Assembly: GCA_041686375.1 (NCBI GenBank)
Contig: JAWLEB010000006.1
Coordinates: forward strand, 1-64,000
Length of the DNA: 64,000 nt
DNA from: JAGXLC01 sp041686375
GTDB lineage: Bacteria; Bacteroidota; Bacteroidia; Bacteroidales; UBA12077
Direction of reading: 5' to 3'
In this document: one piece after another, positions 8,076-16,285 of the stretch
How positions within the stretch are numbered: the first letter of the stretch is position 1
How the letters are laid out: the number at the start of each line of letters is the position of its first letter
The notes under the pieces: generated by a model
The model's database searches: none
Told to the model about the DNA's origin: nothing
What the model saw: the letters and a program-made list of their open reading frames with translations, nothing else
Translations under genes and position numbers: made by a program

Positions 8076-9041
8076 ATGATCATAGTTACAGGAGCTGCGG
8101 GTTTTATAGGAAGTAATTTTGTACAAAAATTAAATGATGAAGGTCATACGGAGATTGTCGTTGTAGACGATTTTTCCCGAAAAGACAAGAATAAAAATCT
8201 GGAAAACAAACAAATAAAAGAAAAAATCCACCGGGATAATTTTTTTGAGTGGTTTTTAAAAAATAAAAATAACACAGACGTTGTCTTTCACCTTGGTGCT
8301 CGAACAGATACCACCGAATTTGATAAACACATTTTCGACAAACTTAACCTAAATTATTCTAAGGAAATATGGACTATATGTGCAGAATCTTACATTCCGC
8401 TAATATATGCCTCATCTGCAGCAACATATGGCAAGGGTGAATATGGATATCTTGATGATCATGAACTGGTAAAAAAGCTAAAACCATTAAACCCATACGG
8501 GGAATCAAAAAATGAATTTGACAAGTGGGCACTGGAACAAGCAAATCAACCAGATTATTGGGTGGGAATAAAATTTTTTAACGTCTATGGTCCAAATGAA
8601 TACCACAAAGGCAGAATGGCCTCCGTTATTTTCCATGCTTACAATCAAATAAAGAATACAGGAAAAATGAAGCTATTCCGATCTCACCGTGAAGATTACA
8701 AAGATGGCGAGCAACTAAGGGACTTTATTTATGTAAAAGATGTAGTGAATGTCTTGTATTTTTTCATGAATAAAGGCAGTACTAATGGACTATTTAACCT
8801 AGGCACAGGGAACGCCAGAACCTTTAATGACCTTGTTAAAAATACTTTCAGTGCAATGGAAAAACCCGAAGATATTGAATACATTGACACACCTGAAGAT
8901 ATCAGGGATAAATACCAGTATTTTACTGAAGCTGAAATGAGCAAATTGAAATCAGTGGGATACGATCAGCGCTTCTATTCCCTTGAAGAAGGCATTCACG
9001 ATTATGTCAAAAATTATTTAATGCAAGAATTATATCATTAG
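8076..9041 (+). CDS. hldD: ADP-L-glycero-D-manno-heptose-6-epimerase
   Basis: HldD (RfaD), 321 residues, epimerises ADP-D-glycero-D-manno-heptose to the L,D form, the donor for lipopolysaccharide inner-core heptose. It is an extended short-chain dehydrogenase with the NADP-binding motif VTGAAGFIGSNF at the N-terminus, a Ser/Tyr/Lys active site (YASSAATYG, then NPYGESK with the YxxxK pair), and the epimerase segment KFFNVYGPNEYHKGRMASVIFHAYNQI. RDFIYVKDVV and NLGTGNARTFNDL complete the family pattern. It is a single-gene unit with its own promoter element and converges on the phosphatase gene, 12 bases away. Its presence implies a heptose-containing outer-membrane glycolipid. Confidence 0.93.
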   Translation: MIIVTGAAGFIGSNFVQKLNDEGHTEIVVVDDFSRKDKNKNLENKQIKEKIHRDNFFEWFLKNKNNTDVVFHLGARTDTTEFDKHIFDKLNLNYSKEIWTICAESYIPLIYASSAATYGKGEYGYLDDHELVKKLKPLNPYGESKNEFDKWALEQANQPDYWVGIKFFNVYGPNEYHKGRMASVIFHAYNQIKNTGKMKLFRSHREDYKDGEQLRDFIYVKDVVNVLYFFMNKGSTNGLFNLGTGNARTFNDLVKNTFSAMEKPEDIEYIDTPEDIRDKYQYFTEAEMSKLKSVGYDQRFYSLEEGIHDYVKNYLMQELYH

Positions 9042-9053
9042 ATAAAAGCAAAA

Positions 9054-10511
9054 TTAAAAACGTACTCCTATAACAATAATATCATCGGTCTGCGGAAGTT
9101 TCCCCTGCCACTTTTTCAAGGTTGTCTCAAGCTCATTCTTCTGCTCTTCCATAGGTTTATGGTGAATATTCAATAAAAGATTTCTGAAAGGTCCTCTTTT
9201 AAATTTTTTATCATTTTTTTCTCCAAATTGGTCAGCAAACCCATCTGAAAAGAGGTAAATTATGTCATCCCTTTGTACATTGATAGTTTTATTTTTACAA
9301 GCAAAACGGAAAACACCTTTTTCAAAATCTATCACCTCCTCATTCATTGAAAACTCTAACATCTCACCATCCCTGACCATATACAAAGGATTAAATATTC
9401 CTGAAAAAGTAAGTTCATTACTCTCCTCCTTGTACGCACATAATGTCAGATCCATTCCAAAACCCACATGCTTTTTATTCCTATAGCGTGTAAGGGCTTC
9501 ATATACCTGTGAATTAACATATTCAATAATCCCGGCAGGATTGTCAATTTTATGGATTTTCAGCGCCTGGTTTAACAAATTATAGATAAAAATACTGATT
9601 AATGCACCCGCTATACCATGCCCTGTACAATCAATAGCAGCGAAATATGTAACACCTTTATAGTGCTCAACCCAGTAAATATCCCCACTCAACAGCTCTT
9701 TAGGCTTAAAAAAGATAAACGATTCATGCAACAATTCGTTAACATTTTCATAGGGGGGCATTATGGTAGATTGTATATGCTCCGCATATTGTATGCCTTG
9801 AGTTATTTCTTTGTTTTTTACCTCCAGAAGGTCCTTTTGCTGCTCTATTCGATCGCGCTGGGATTGAATTTCTTCAGTTTGTTGCTCAAGTTCATGATTT
9901 TTATCTATGATTTCATTTTGCTGACGAACAGCCAGATTACGCTGCCTTTCCAATTCATGCTCTGTTTCTTTGATTTTGGTTATGTCGGCATCAATAACAA
10001 TAATACGCTTAAGCTTTTGATTATTATCAAAAATAGGCGTTAGCGTAGTATGAACCCAAAATTTTTCTCCCGATTTAGAATAGTTAATCGTTTCGTACGT
10101 TAATGTTTGCTGGTTTGAGATAGCCCTTTTAAGTGTATTTCTTATATTCTTATTTGAGCTCATCTCATATATTTTCCGTGATCCATTTATTTCAATGAAC
10201 TCTTCCATTTTATAACCAAAAAGCCTTATGAAGGCATCATTCACCCACTCAAGATTAGCATCAGAATCAAAAATTGCAACGGCATTATCCGTTTCCTTGA
10301 CTACCATTGAAAGTTTCTCAATTTCTTCAATGGTCTTACTTAAAACGCTGGAAATTGCATTTTTATCTTTTAAGGTACGATCTAGTTTGAATTCAGCAAG
10401 AGAATAAGATTTAGCTACTTTTGACAACTTTTTATTTAACCCCTCCTTCTGTTCGTCAGCTATATCAAGATTTGCTATTTCTTTTTTGAGTTCTACAAGC
10501 TCTTTTAGCAT
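9054..10511 (-). CDS. PAS domain / SpoIIE-type PP2C serine phosphatase
   Basis: A 485-residue cytoplasmic signalling protein without membrane segments. Residues 1-70 are coiled coil. A PAS domain (about 70-180) contains NAVAIFDSDANLEWVNDAFIRLFGY and a PAC-like end. A second long Gln/Glu-rich coiled coil (about 181-245) acts as a signalling helix. A SpoIIE/RsbU-like PP2C domain (about 250-485) has metal-binding acidic residues in LSGDIYW, AIDCTGHGIAGALIS and FSDGFADQFG. Such phosphatases usually dephosphorylate STAS-domain anti-anti-sigma proteins, none of which lies nearby. The gene starts 2 bases after the FIST gene, so the two are surely one operon and FIST probably supplies the input signal. 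Confidence 0.9.
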   Translation of the reverse strand: MLKELVELKKEIANLDIADEQKEGLNKKLSKVAKSYSLAEFKLDRTLKDKNAISSVLSKTIEEIEKLSMVVKETDNAVAIFDSDANLEWVNDAFIRLFGYKMEEFIEINGSRKIYEMSSNKNIRNTLKRAISNQQTLTYETINYSKSGEKFWVHTTLTPIFDNNQKLKRIIVIDADITKIKETEHELERQRNLAVRQQNEIIDKNHELEQQTEEIQSQRDRIEQQKDLLEVKNKEITQGIQYAEHIQSTIMPPYENVNELLHESFIFFKPKELLSGDIYWVEHYKGVTYFAAIDCTGHGIAGALISIFIYNLLNQALKIHKIDNPAGIIEYVNSQVYEALTRYRNKKHVGFGMDLTLCAYKEESNELTFSGIFNPLYMVRDGEMLEFSMNEEVIDFEKGVFRFACKNKTINVQRDDIIYLFSDGFADQFGEKNDKKFKRGPFRNLLLNIHHKPMEEQKNELETTLKKWQGKLPQTDDIIVIGVRF

Positions 10512-10513
10512 AA

Positions 10514-11650
10514 TTATAATTCTTTTAACGCTACGAAAGAAATCGTTTCATTATGAAAATCACACACATAACCATCCAAATTACCGATTTCTCCGTATGA
10601 AAAAAATCCTATCAAAGGAACTTCCCAGATATTTTGAATTCCTTCCAGTTCCTCTTCAACCAAAGGTCCTAACGCCTGATGTCTCGCCTTGCATGAAAAT
10701 ACAAGTACTGCTTCAGCCTTTGGGAAATTATCTTTTAACCCCAAAATCTCTTGAGTAGAAGACTCAATTGTCTCAAAACCAGGGGGTACAGAAAATTTTA
10801 TCTTAGAGCCTTCTTCTACCGTACCAGAAAAAATAAGTGCTCCTTTATCTGTATCTGCAATAAGAGGTGCTCTTAAAACAGAATAGTTTTCTTCCCGTTT
10901 TACCTGCAAAGGATATTGAGCTAACTCATTGACAACCATGTCGCTATTGACAAGTCTTTCTTTTGGTTTATTAAAATAATCCATAAACACGTCAAGAGCA
11001 GGTTTATGGTCAATTGAGAAAACAACATTACCTCTACTCTTGGTTATCAATTTTTCGGTACCAATTGATTCCCAGCCACTTGTAGCCAGGCCTTCTGCCT
11101 GAATTTTGCTTCCATCTAAGTATAAACATACTATTCCATTATCAATAGTTGTCTGGGAGGTAAACACATATGTTCCTGCCAAATTAAGATCATCTCCTGC
11201 TAAAGCTCCGTATATTTTGTTTTCAGATGATAAGTTGTTGGTTAATCCTCTTACAAGTTCTTCTCCATCAGCACGAACACCTCCGGAAAAAACAATAATA
11301 GTTGGATCGGTAAATCTTTCATTGGCATTCTGACTCGCCTTTTCGCCTAAAGCACGCAGATCTTTATCTTTGTTAACAAAGGAAGCTATTTCGTATGATG
11401 ATCGATCAAGTTTAATCAATAAAGCTACAATAGCTTTCTCCAAAACAGTATGATTATATATCTCACCTGCAGTTGTTGCTCCTATCAATTCAATATCATT
11501 TTTTTTAAAAAGTTTGCACAAGCCATTAATATTTTGGCTAACAGAACAAAAAACTATAGCCAAATCAGGATTAAACTTATTAAGCAGGACGTTTGACAAT
11601 TCCTGCTCAATTTCATTAACAAAATGGCCCTTTATAGTTGTTACCTCCAT
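10514..11650 (-). CDS. FIST domain sensory protein
   Basis: A 378-residue protein of the FIST family (FIST_N followed by FIST_C), a predicted small-ligand sensor found in bacterial signal transduction. FIST_N features include NPDLAIVFCS, ELIGATTAGEIYNH, FSGGVRADGEELVRGL and IYGALAGDDL. FIST_C features are PLQVKREENYSVLRAPLIAD and, near the C-terminus, SCKARHQALGPLVEEEL and GFFSYGEIGNLDG. No transmembrane segment is apparent. In other bacteria FIST proteins are linked to chemoreceptors, kinases or phosphatases; here the next gene is a PAS/SpoIIE phosphatase with a 2-base gap. The ligand is unknown; amino acids have been suggested for the family. Confidence 0.88.
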   Translation of the reverse strand: MEVTTIKGHFVNEIEQELSNVLLNKFNPDLAIVFCSVSQNINGLCKLFKKNDIELIGATTAGEIYNHTVLEKAIVALLIKLDRSSYEIASFVNKDKDLRALGEKASQNANERFTDPTIIVFSGGVRADGEELVRGLTNNLSSENKIYGALAGDDLNLAGTYVFTSQTTIDNGIVCLYLDGSKIQAEGLATSGWESIGTEKLITKSRGNVVFSIDHKPALDVFMDYFNKPKERLVNSDMVVNELAQYPLQVKREENYSVLRAPLIADTDKGALIFSGTVEEGSKIKFSVPPGFETIESSTQEILGLKDNFPKAEAVLVFSCKARHQALGPLVEEELEGIQNIWEVPLIGFFSYGEIGNLDGYVCDFHNETISFVALKEL

Positions 11651-11838
11651 ACTTTAAATTTATATCTATGCTTAGCAAATTAGGTTATAACCAATGTTCT
11701 CTGCTACTTTGTATAATAAGAACCACAAATTAGCTATAAATTTATGGAATTTCAAATTAAATATTGCTAAAAAGTATGTTAGATAACTAGCAAAATAGGG
11801 TTAACCATCTTAACTTTTAAAGAACTATACGCTAATAG

Positions 11839-12111
11839 TCACTCTTGCCCGGGATCCATCTTTTGAATATCAATGCTGGATTTAGGCTCCTCGACTTTTT
11901 TAGATGGATTGTCAGCAAACTCTTGTAACTCATTGACAAAATTGTTAATATCCTCATCCGTGAACCCCTTCTCTTTAGCTGCATCTTCCAATGTTCCCCA
12001 AATAGGTTCACCACAGGCTACACATTTAATTCCCTTATGCATTAGATACTTTACGGCTTGAGGTACATTCTCAACCAATTCTTCGATTGTGATATCTTTT
12101 GTAATTTTCAT
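11839..12111 (-). CDS. DUF1858 domain protein
   Basis: A 90-residue protein matching the DUF1858 pattern. The N-terminal ITKDITIEELVENVPQAVKYLMHKGI is followed by a CVACGEP segment with two Cys, then an acidic helix. The family is widespread in anaerobes and sometimes fused to redox or hybrid-cluster proteins, but its function is not established. The C-terminal tail is charged and probably disordered. It is a single gene with its own -7 element and no informative neighbour. Confidence 0.8.
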   Translation of the reverse strand: MKITKDITIEELVENVPQAVKYLMHKGIKCVACGEPIWGTLEDAAKEKGFTDEDINNFVNELQEFADNPSKKVEEPKSSIDIQKMDPGQE

Positions 12112-12203
12112 AAACCATACTTTAAGATTGTTCTCTCCTAATAACCAAATAATATCTTTATGTATATATAATCTTTCAATAAAAATATCAATATATATAG
12201 ATA

Positions 12204-12211
12204 CAAAGTTA
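12204..12211 (-). promoter_or_regulatory. -7 element for the DUF1858 gene
   Basis: On the minus strand this reads TAACTTTG (TAnnTTTG), 92 bases upstream of the ATG. The remainder of the 301-base gap 12112-12412 is AT-rich and holds nothing else I can identify, including no clear promoter for sodA. Confidence 0.4.
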
Positions 12212-12412
12212 TAAATTTACAGGGAAACCGAACCAATTATTATCAAGTTAATTCAACAACTAAAAAAGGCAAATATCTTTATGTCAATAGAACAATCATA
12301 ATACACTATCAAAGTGAAAATGTACATCAAACAATTTTGAGAATGAGTTGTTACAATATTAATTTTTTTTAGATTAATTCTAAATTATTTTAAAATTAAA
12401 AATCATTAAACT

Positions 12413-13027
12413 ATGGAATTTGAACTTTCAAAATTACCGTATGCGTATGATGCATTAGAACCATATATTGACAAAGAAACAATGGAACTGCATCATGACA
12501 AGCACCATGCTGGATATACCAAAAAACTGAATAACGCAATACAAGGCACTGAACTTGAAAACAAAAGTATTGAAGCCTTATTGGCAAATGTATCCAAATA
12601 CCCAATAGCAGTAAGAAATCACGGTGGGGGCTACTATAATCACAACATATACTGGGAAATTATGTCGCCCAATGGTGGAGGCGAACCCTCCGGAGTCCTG
12701 CGAGATGCAATAAATAAAGACTTTGGAACATTCGACAGGTTTAAAGAAGAATTCACACAGGCTGCCGCAGGAAGATTTGGTTCAGGTTGGGCATGGCTAT
12801 ATTTAGATGATAATAATACACTTGCCATTTGCTCAACACCAAATCAGGACAATCCAATTATGGATGTTGCTGAATGCAAGGCAAATAAAATTCTCATGGG
12901 TATTGATGTCTGGGAACATGCTTATTACCTGAAATACAGAAATAAAAGAGCAGCATATATTGATGCATTCTGGAATGTTATCAACTGGGAGGCAGTGGAG
13001 AAAAGATTTCAGTTGGATAAAGTTTGA
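12413..13027 (+). CDS. sodA: Superoxide dismutase, Mn-type (or cambialistic)
   Basis: A 204-residue cytoplasmic Mn/Fe superoxide dismutase that converts superoxide to peroxide and oxygen. Metal ligands are His27, His78 (YYNHNIYW), Asp166 and His170 (IDVWEHAYY). The second-sphere pattern (Gly-rich GGGYYNH segment and Gln146 in STPNQDNPIM) is that of Mn-type enzymes; Fe enzymes put the Gln in the N-terminal half. Metal choice in Bacteroidota is often flexible, so cambialistic activity is possible. No signal peptide. An intrinsic terminator lies 160 bases downstream, with repeat copy B between. Confidence 0.94.
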   Translation: MEFELSKLPYAYDALEPYIDKETMELHHDKHHAGYTKKLNNAIQGTELENKSIEALLANVSKYPIAVRNHGGGYYNHNIYWEIMSPNGGGEPSGVLRDAINKDFGTFDRFKEEFTQAAAGRFGSGWAWLYLDDNNTLAICSTPNQDNPIMDVAECKANKILMGIDVWEHAYYLKYRNKRAAYIDAFWNVINWEAVEKRFQLDKV

Positions 13028-13160
13028 TTATTAGATTCATAATCTGAGACTTATTACTACTAAATTTATAATTTCTTGATTCTGCAACCCATGGAGCCCT
13101 CATGTTTTATGCATAAATTTTTGTGTGCTTTGTTGGATAAGGGTTTAATAGATTTCAACA
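13026..13160 (+). repeat. Dispersed intergenic repeat, copy B
   Basis: Second copy of the family seen at 6686 and 49616. It starts within the sodA stop codon (GATTATTAGATTCATAATC) and runs through GCCCTCATG, TTTATGCATAAATTTTTGTG and GTTGGATAAGGGTTT. The inverted repeat CCCTCAT/ATAAGGG has one mismatch relative to copy A, consistent with partly compensated drift. No coding potential. Confidence 0.8.
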
Positions 13161-13188
13161 GGCAACTGAAAACACGAGTTAATTAAGA

Positions 13189-13217
13189 ATACCGGATAAA
13201 AAGTCCGGTATTTTTTT
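13189..13217 (+). terminator. Intrinsic terminator after sodA
   Basis: The 8-base stem ATACCGGA/TCCGGTAT with a 7-base loop is followed by seven T. Confidence 0.85.
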
Positions 13218-13298
13218 ATTCTTTAATCTTGTTTTTTTGGATAAATACGGCTATATTTAGAACCTTATCAAAACTGATAATAACTAACTGCAATCCTC

Positions 13299-13883
13299 AT
13301 GATAGTAGAACAGTTAATACGACAAAACAGAAGTTACAGAAGATTTTACCAGGATTATTATATCGCTACAGGGAATTTAAAATACTTTATTAACCTGGCA
13401 AGATTATCTCCTTCGTCAAAAAACCTACAACCTCTAAAATACTATATTTCAAATGAAAAAAAAACTAATAACAAAATATTCAAGTGTTTAAAATGGGCAG
13501 GTTATTTACCAGATTGGGAAAAACCGAAGGAAGGAGAAAGACCTGCTGCTTACATAATCATTTTAGCGGATAAAGATATAAGAAATCAAATAAGTTGTGA
13601 CCATGGAATAGCTGCCCAAAGCATACTATTAGGAGCTGTAGAAAAAGGATTTGGCGGATGCATTATTGCTTCGATTGATAGAGAGAGATTAAGACAAGAG
13701 ATATCTATACCGGAAAATTTAGACATCTTACTCACCTTAGCGCTTGGAAAACCAAAGGAAACTGTAATGGTGGAAGAAGTTGGCCAAGACGGGGACATTA
13801 AATACTGGCGAGACGAAAACAAAATACATCATGTCCCGAAGCGGAAACTGGAGGATATCATTATTAATTCATCAAAGACCTGA
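13299..13883 (+). CDS. Nitroreductase family protein
   Basis: A 194-residue flavin-dependent nitroreductase-fold protein. The FMN-binding features are RRFYQDY near the N-terminus, LARLSPSSKNLQPLKYYIS (Ser/Asn-rich phosphate-binding region, residues 32-50), and FGGCIIASIDRERL in the C-terminal half, followed by LTLALGKPKE. It is short and has the AAQSILLGAVEKGFGG helix typical of the family. Substrate and electron donor cannot be inferred; these enzymes reduce nitroaromatics, quinones or flavins. It stands alone between the sodA terminator and the carboxylase operon terminator. Confidence 0.85.
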   Translation: MIVEQLIRQNRSYRRFYQDYYIATGNLKYFINLARLSPSSKNLQPLKYYISNEKKTNNKIFKCLKWAGYLPDWEKPKEGERPAAYIIILADKDIRNQISCDHGIAAQSILLGAVEKGFGGCIIASIDRERLRQEISIPENLDILLTLALGKPKETVMVEEVGQDGDIKYWRDENKIHHVPKRKLEDIIINSSKT

Positions 13884-14202
13884 CATAAAAAAATATTGCC
13901 AAAATATTACCTATTGATAAATAATATACCGGTAGTCAACGAGTTTATCGCAAACACCAAGTTCAACAATACCTATAAATTGATAGACACGAATTTGATA
14001 AAAAAGCCTTTTAAAATAAAAAGCAGCAGGAATAAACCTGCTGCATCTATAAATAAACCAATAAACCCAAAATACCATTAGGAAGGTATTTATAATCGAA
14101 ATTAGCAAAATAATCAACACAAAATATATTTTGACCTAATTTTTTTAATCTGAAACCAAAAGTCACATAGAAATTACTAAGAAACTGTTTCTAAAAAATT
14201 AA
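13884..14202. other. Intergenic region between nitroreductase and biotin carrier genes
   Basis: A 319-base AT-rich gap. Apart from the minus-strand terminator at 14012-14044 I see nothing functional. An open frame at 13896-14081 (+) runs through the terminator hairpin, starts with a weak codon and has no recognisable protein features, so I do not call it. Confidence 0.6.
14012..14044 (-). terminator. Intrinsic terminator of the carboxylase operon
   Basis: The perfect 8-base stem GCAGCAGG/CCTGCTGC with a 6-base loop (14023-14044) is followed, on the minus strand, by a T-rich tract. It lies 159 bases past the biotin carrier stop. Confidence 0.75.
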
Positions 14203-14586
14203 CTATTCAATCACAAACAACAGATCACCTTTACGTATAACCTCATCCTCCTTAATTTTCACTTCCTTTACTTTCCCATCTACAGGTGAGTAGGCCCTGT
14301 TTTTCATTTTCATTGCCTCATAAATATATAATCTGTCTCCTTCACTAATTGTATCTCCTTCCTCAACATCAACCTTCACAACTGTTCCGGGAAATTCAGA
14401 GTATATAACACCTTCACTGGTTTTATCCCATTTTTTTCGTTCCTTAAATTTCCTGTTCAGTAAAGTTTTGTATTTGGTACCATCCACTAATAAGGACTGA
14501 AAACGGAGTTTTTGTTCTCCATTATCCTGGAATGCCTCTGGCTTATTATTTTTCTGTTGATCATTATTGCTAGTATCCATAAGCAT
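14203..14586 (-). CDS. Biotin carboxyl carrier protein of an acyl-CoA carboxylase
   Basis: A 127-residue biotinyl-domain protein. The C-terminal half (about 60-127) is the beta-barrel domain with the biotin-attachment motif EAMKM (Lys93) and VDVEEGDTISEGD before it. The N-terminal 50 residues are polar and probably a flexible linker or docking region. It follows the carboxyltransferase gene by 6 bases, so it is the carrier for that enzyme, moving carboxyl groups between the biotin carboxylase and the acyl-CoA transferase site. No biotin carboxylase gene is in the window. A second ATG at 14580 is an alternative start. Confidence 0.9.
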   Translation of the reverse strand: MLMDTSNNDQQKNNKPEAFQDNGEQKLRFQSLLVDGTKYKTLLNRKFKERKKWDKTSEGVIYSEFPGTVVKVDVEEGDTISEGDRLYIYEAMKMKNRAYSPVDGKVKEVKIKEDEVIRKGDLLFVIE

Positions 14587-14592
14587 TTAATT

Positions 14593-16140
14593 TTAAAATG
14601 GTGGAATCCCGTGTTTTTTCTTCGGTCGTTTATCAACTTTATTTTTTGATACCTCCAGCGCATGTACTAACAATTTACGTGTTTCTTCAGGCTCAATAAC
14701 AGAATCTACATAACCTTTAGCAGCTGCCACATAAGGATTGGCAAATTTCTGCTTATACTCTTTAACTTTTTGCTTTCGCACTTTTTCCGGATCTTTTGCC
14801 TGTTCAATTTCTTTTTTAAAGATAATATTCGCAGCTCCCTCCGGACCCATAACGGCAATTTCCGCTCCGGGCCATGCAAAAACAAAATCCGCATTCAAAT
14901 GCCTTGAATTCATAGCAATATATCCACCTCCATATGCTTTACGAAGGATGAATGTAATTTTAGGAACAGTTGCTTCACTATAAGCATACAAAACTTTTGC
15001 CCCGTGTCTAATCACCCCGGCATGTTCCTGATCAACACCCGGAAGATATCCTGGTAAATCAACAAAAGTAACAAGCGGAATATTAAAAGCATTACAGAAC
15101 CTGATAAAGCGAGCCGCTTTATCAGAAGAATCCACATCAAGTACTCCTGCAAGTATTAATGGCTGGTTGCCAATGAAACCAACTGTATCGCCATTAATTC
15201 TTCCAAAGCCAATCACTACATTGGCAGCCCATTTCTCCTGAATTTCAAAAAAATCTGATTCGTCAGTAACGGCGCGTATTACATCCCGAATATCGTATGG
15301 CTCTTTGGGATTACCCGGTACAATTTCACTTATAGGATATTGTTCAGTTTCGGGCTCCTTAGGCTCCATCCTTTTTGCTTTCTGCCTGTTATTCCAGGGT
15401 ATGTAGGTAATAAGCTTTTTAATCTGGTTAAAGCATTCAAGTTCACTTTCAGCGTAAAAATGAGCGTTCCCGGTTTTTTCGCTATGTACTTTTGCACCTC
15501 CAAGTTCTTCCATGCTTATTTCCTCACCCAGAACAGTTTTTATTACACCTGGACCGGTAATAAACATTTTGGATATATTTTCCACAACAAAAACAAAATC
15601 TGTTAACGCAGGTGAATACACAGCGCCACCAGCACAAGGTCCTAAAATTACTGATATTTGAGGGATAACACCTGAGGCAAATGTATTCCTGTAAAATATT
15701 TCTCCATAGCCTGCAAGTGAGTTAACACCCTCCTGTATTCTGGCACCCCCTGAATCATTTATACCGATGAGCGGTACACGCATTTTCATTGCATGATCCA
15801 TTATTTTCCCTATCTTTCGGGCATGCATAAGACCAAGGGAACCACCTGCAACGGTAAAATCTTGAGCATAAATACATATCGGCGCACCATAAATTGTCCC
15901 TGTGCCTATTATAACCCCGTCTCCATGAAGCACCTTTTTATCCATATTAAAATCCCGAGCTTCATGCTCGACAAAAAGGTCGTACTCATGGAAAGAGTTC
16001 TCGTCAAGAAGAGTTATGACCCGTTCCCGTGCAGTCATCTTACCCATAGCTACCTGTTTCTGTATAGCCTGATCTCCCCCTCCTTTTAGAACCTTCTCTC
16101 TTTTCTTTTGTAGTTCCAGTATCTTTCTTTTAAGTGACAT
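14593..16140 (-). CDS. Acyl-CoA (propionyl/methylmalonyl-CoA) carboxylase, carboxyltransferase subunit
   Basis: A 515-residue carboxyltransferase of the PccB/MmdA type. The crotonase-fold halves are clear: QVAMGKMTARERV, then DFTVAGGSLGLMHARKI, INDSGGARIQEG and GPCAGGAVYSPALTDF in the N-domain; FVDLPGYLPGVDQEHAGVIRHGAKVLYAYSEATVPKI and RKAYGGGYIAMNSRHL in the C-domain; end motif KKHGIPPF. The family carboxylates or decarboxylates propionyl/methylmalonyl-CoA. With the MeaB GTPase at 45.5 kb it fits a methylmalonyl-CoA route to or from succinate. It could instead form a sodium-pumping methylmalonyl-CoA decarboxylase, whose membrane subunit is not seen here. Confidence 0.92.
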   Translation of the reverse strand: MSLKRKILELQKKREKVLKGGGDQAIQKQVAMGKMTARERVITLLDENSFHEYDLFVEHEARDFNMDKKVLHGDGVIIGTGTIYGAPICIYAQDFTVAGGSLGLMHARKIGKIMDHAMKMRVPLIGINDSGGARIQEGVNSLAGYGEIFYRNTFASGVIPQISVILGPCAGGAVYSPALTDFVFVVENISKMFITGPGVIKTVLGEEISMEELGGAKVHSEKTGNAHFYAESELECFNQIKKLITYIPWNNRQKAKRMEPKEPETEQYPISEIVPGNPKEPYDIRDVIRAVTDESDFFEIQEKWAANVVIGFGRINGDTVGFIGNQPLILAGVLDVDSSDKAARFIRFCNAFNIPLVTFVDLPGYLPGVDQEHAGVIRHGAKVLYAYSEATVPKITFILRKAYGGGYIAMNSRHLNADFVFAWPGAEIAVMGPEGAANIIFKKEIEQAKDPEKVRKQKVKEYKQKFANPYVAAAKGYVDSVIEPEETRKLLVHALEVSKNKVDKRPKKKHGIPPF

Positions 16141-16171
16141 AATTTTAACATTTGGTTAGTAGAAAGAAACG

Positions 16172-16201
16172 CAAAAATAGTATAAAATTGCAAAGTACAA
16201 C
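16172..16201 (-). promoter_or_regulatory. Candidate promoter of the carboxylase operon
   Basis: On the minus strand the sequence is GTTG (16201-16198), 18-base spacer, then TATTTTTG (16179-16172), an exact TAnnTTTG -7 element 31 bases before the ATG. Confidence 0.55.
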
Positions 16202-16285
16202 AATACAAAATCAAATGAATTAATAAAAATAATTTATAAGGTTTTTGACCACTAAGCCCATAAATTGCTGAAATTTAATATTCTA

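Noticed and set aside
11651..11838. CAAATTAG words upstream of the FIST gene as promoter
   Set aside because: On the minus strand they read CTAATTTG, where the essential TA of TAnnTTTG is absent at the right place.
13896..14081. Open frame of 61 codons after the nitroreductase gene
   Set aside because: It runs through the terminator hairpin of the opposite operon, starts with a weak codon and has no recognisable motif.
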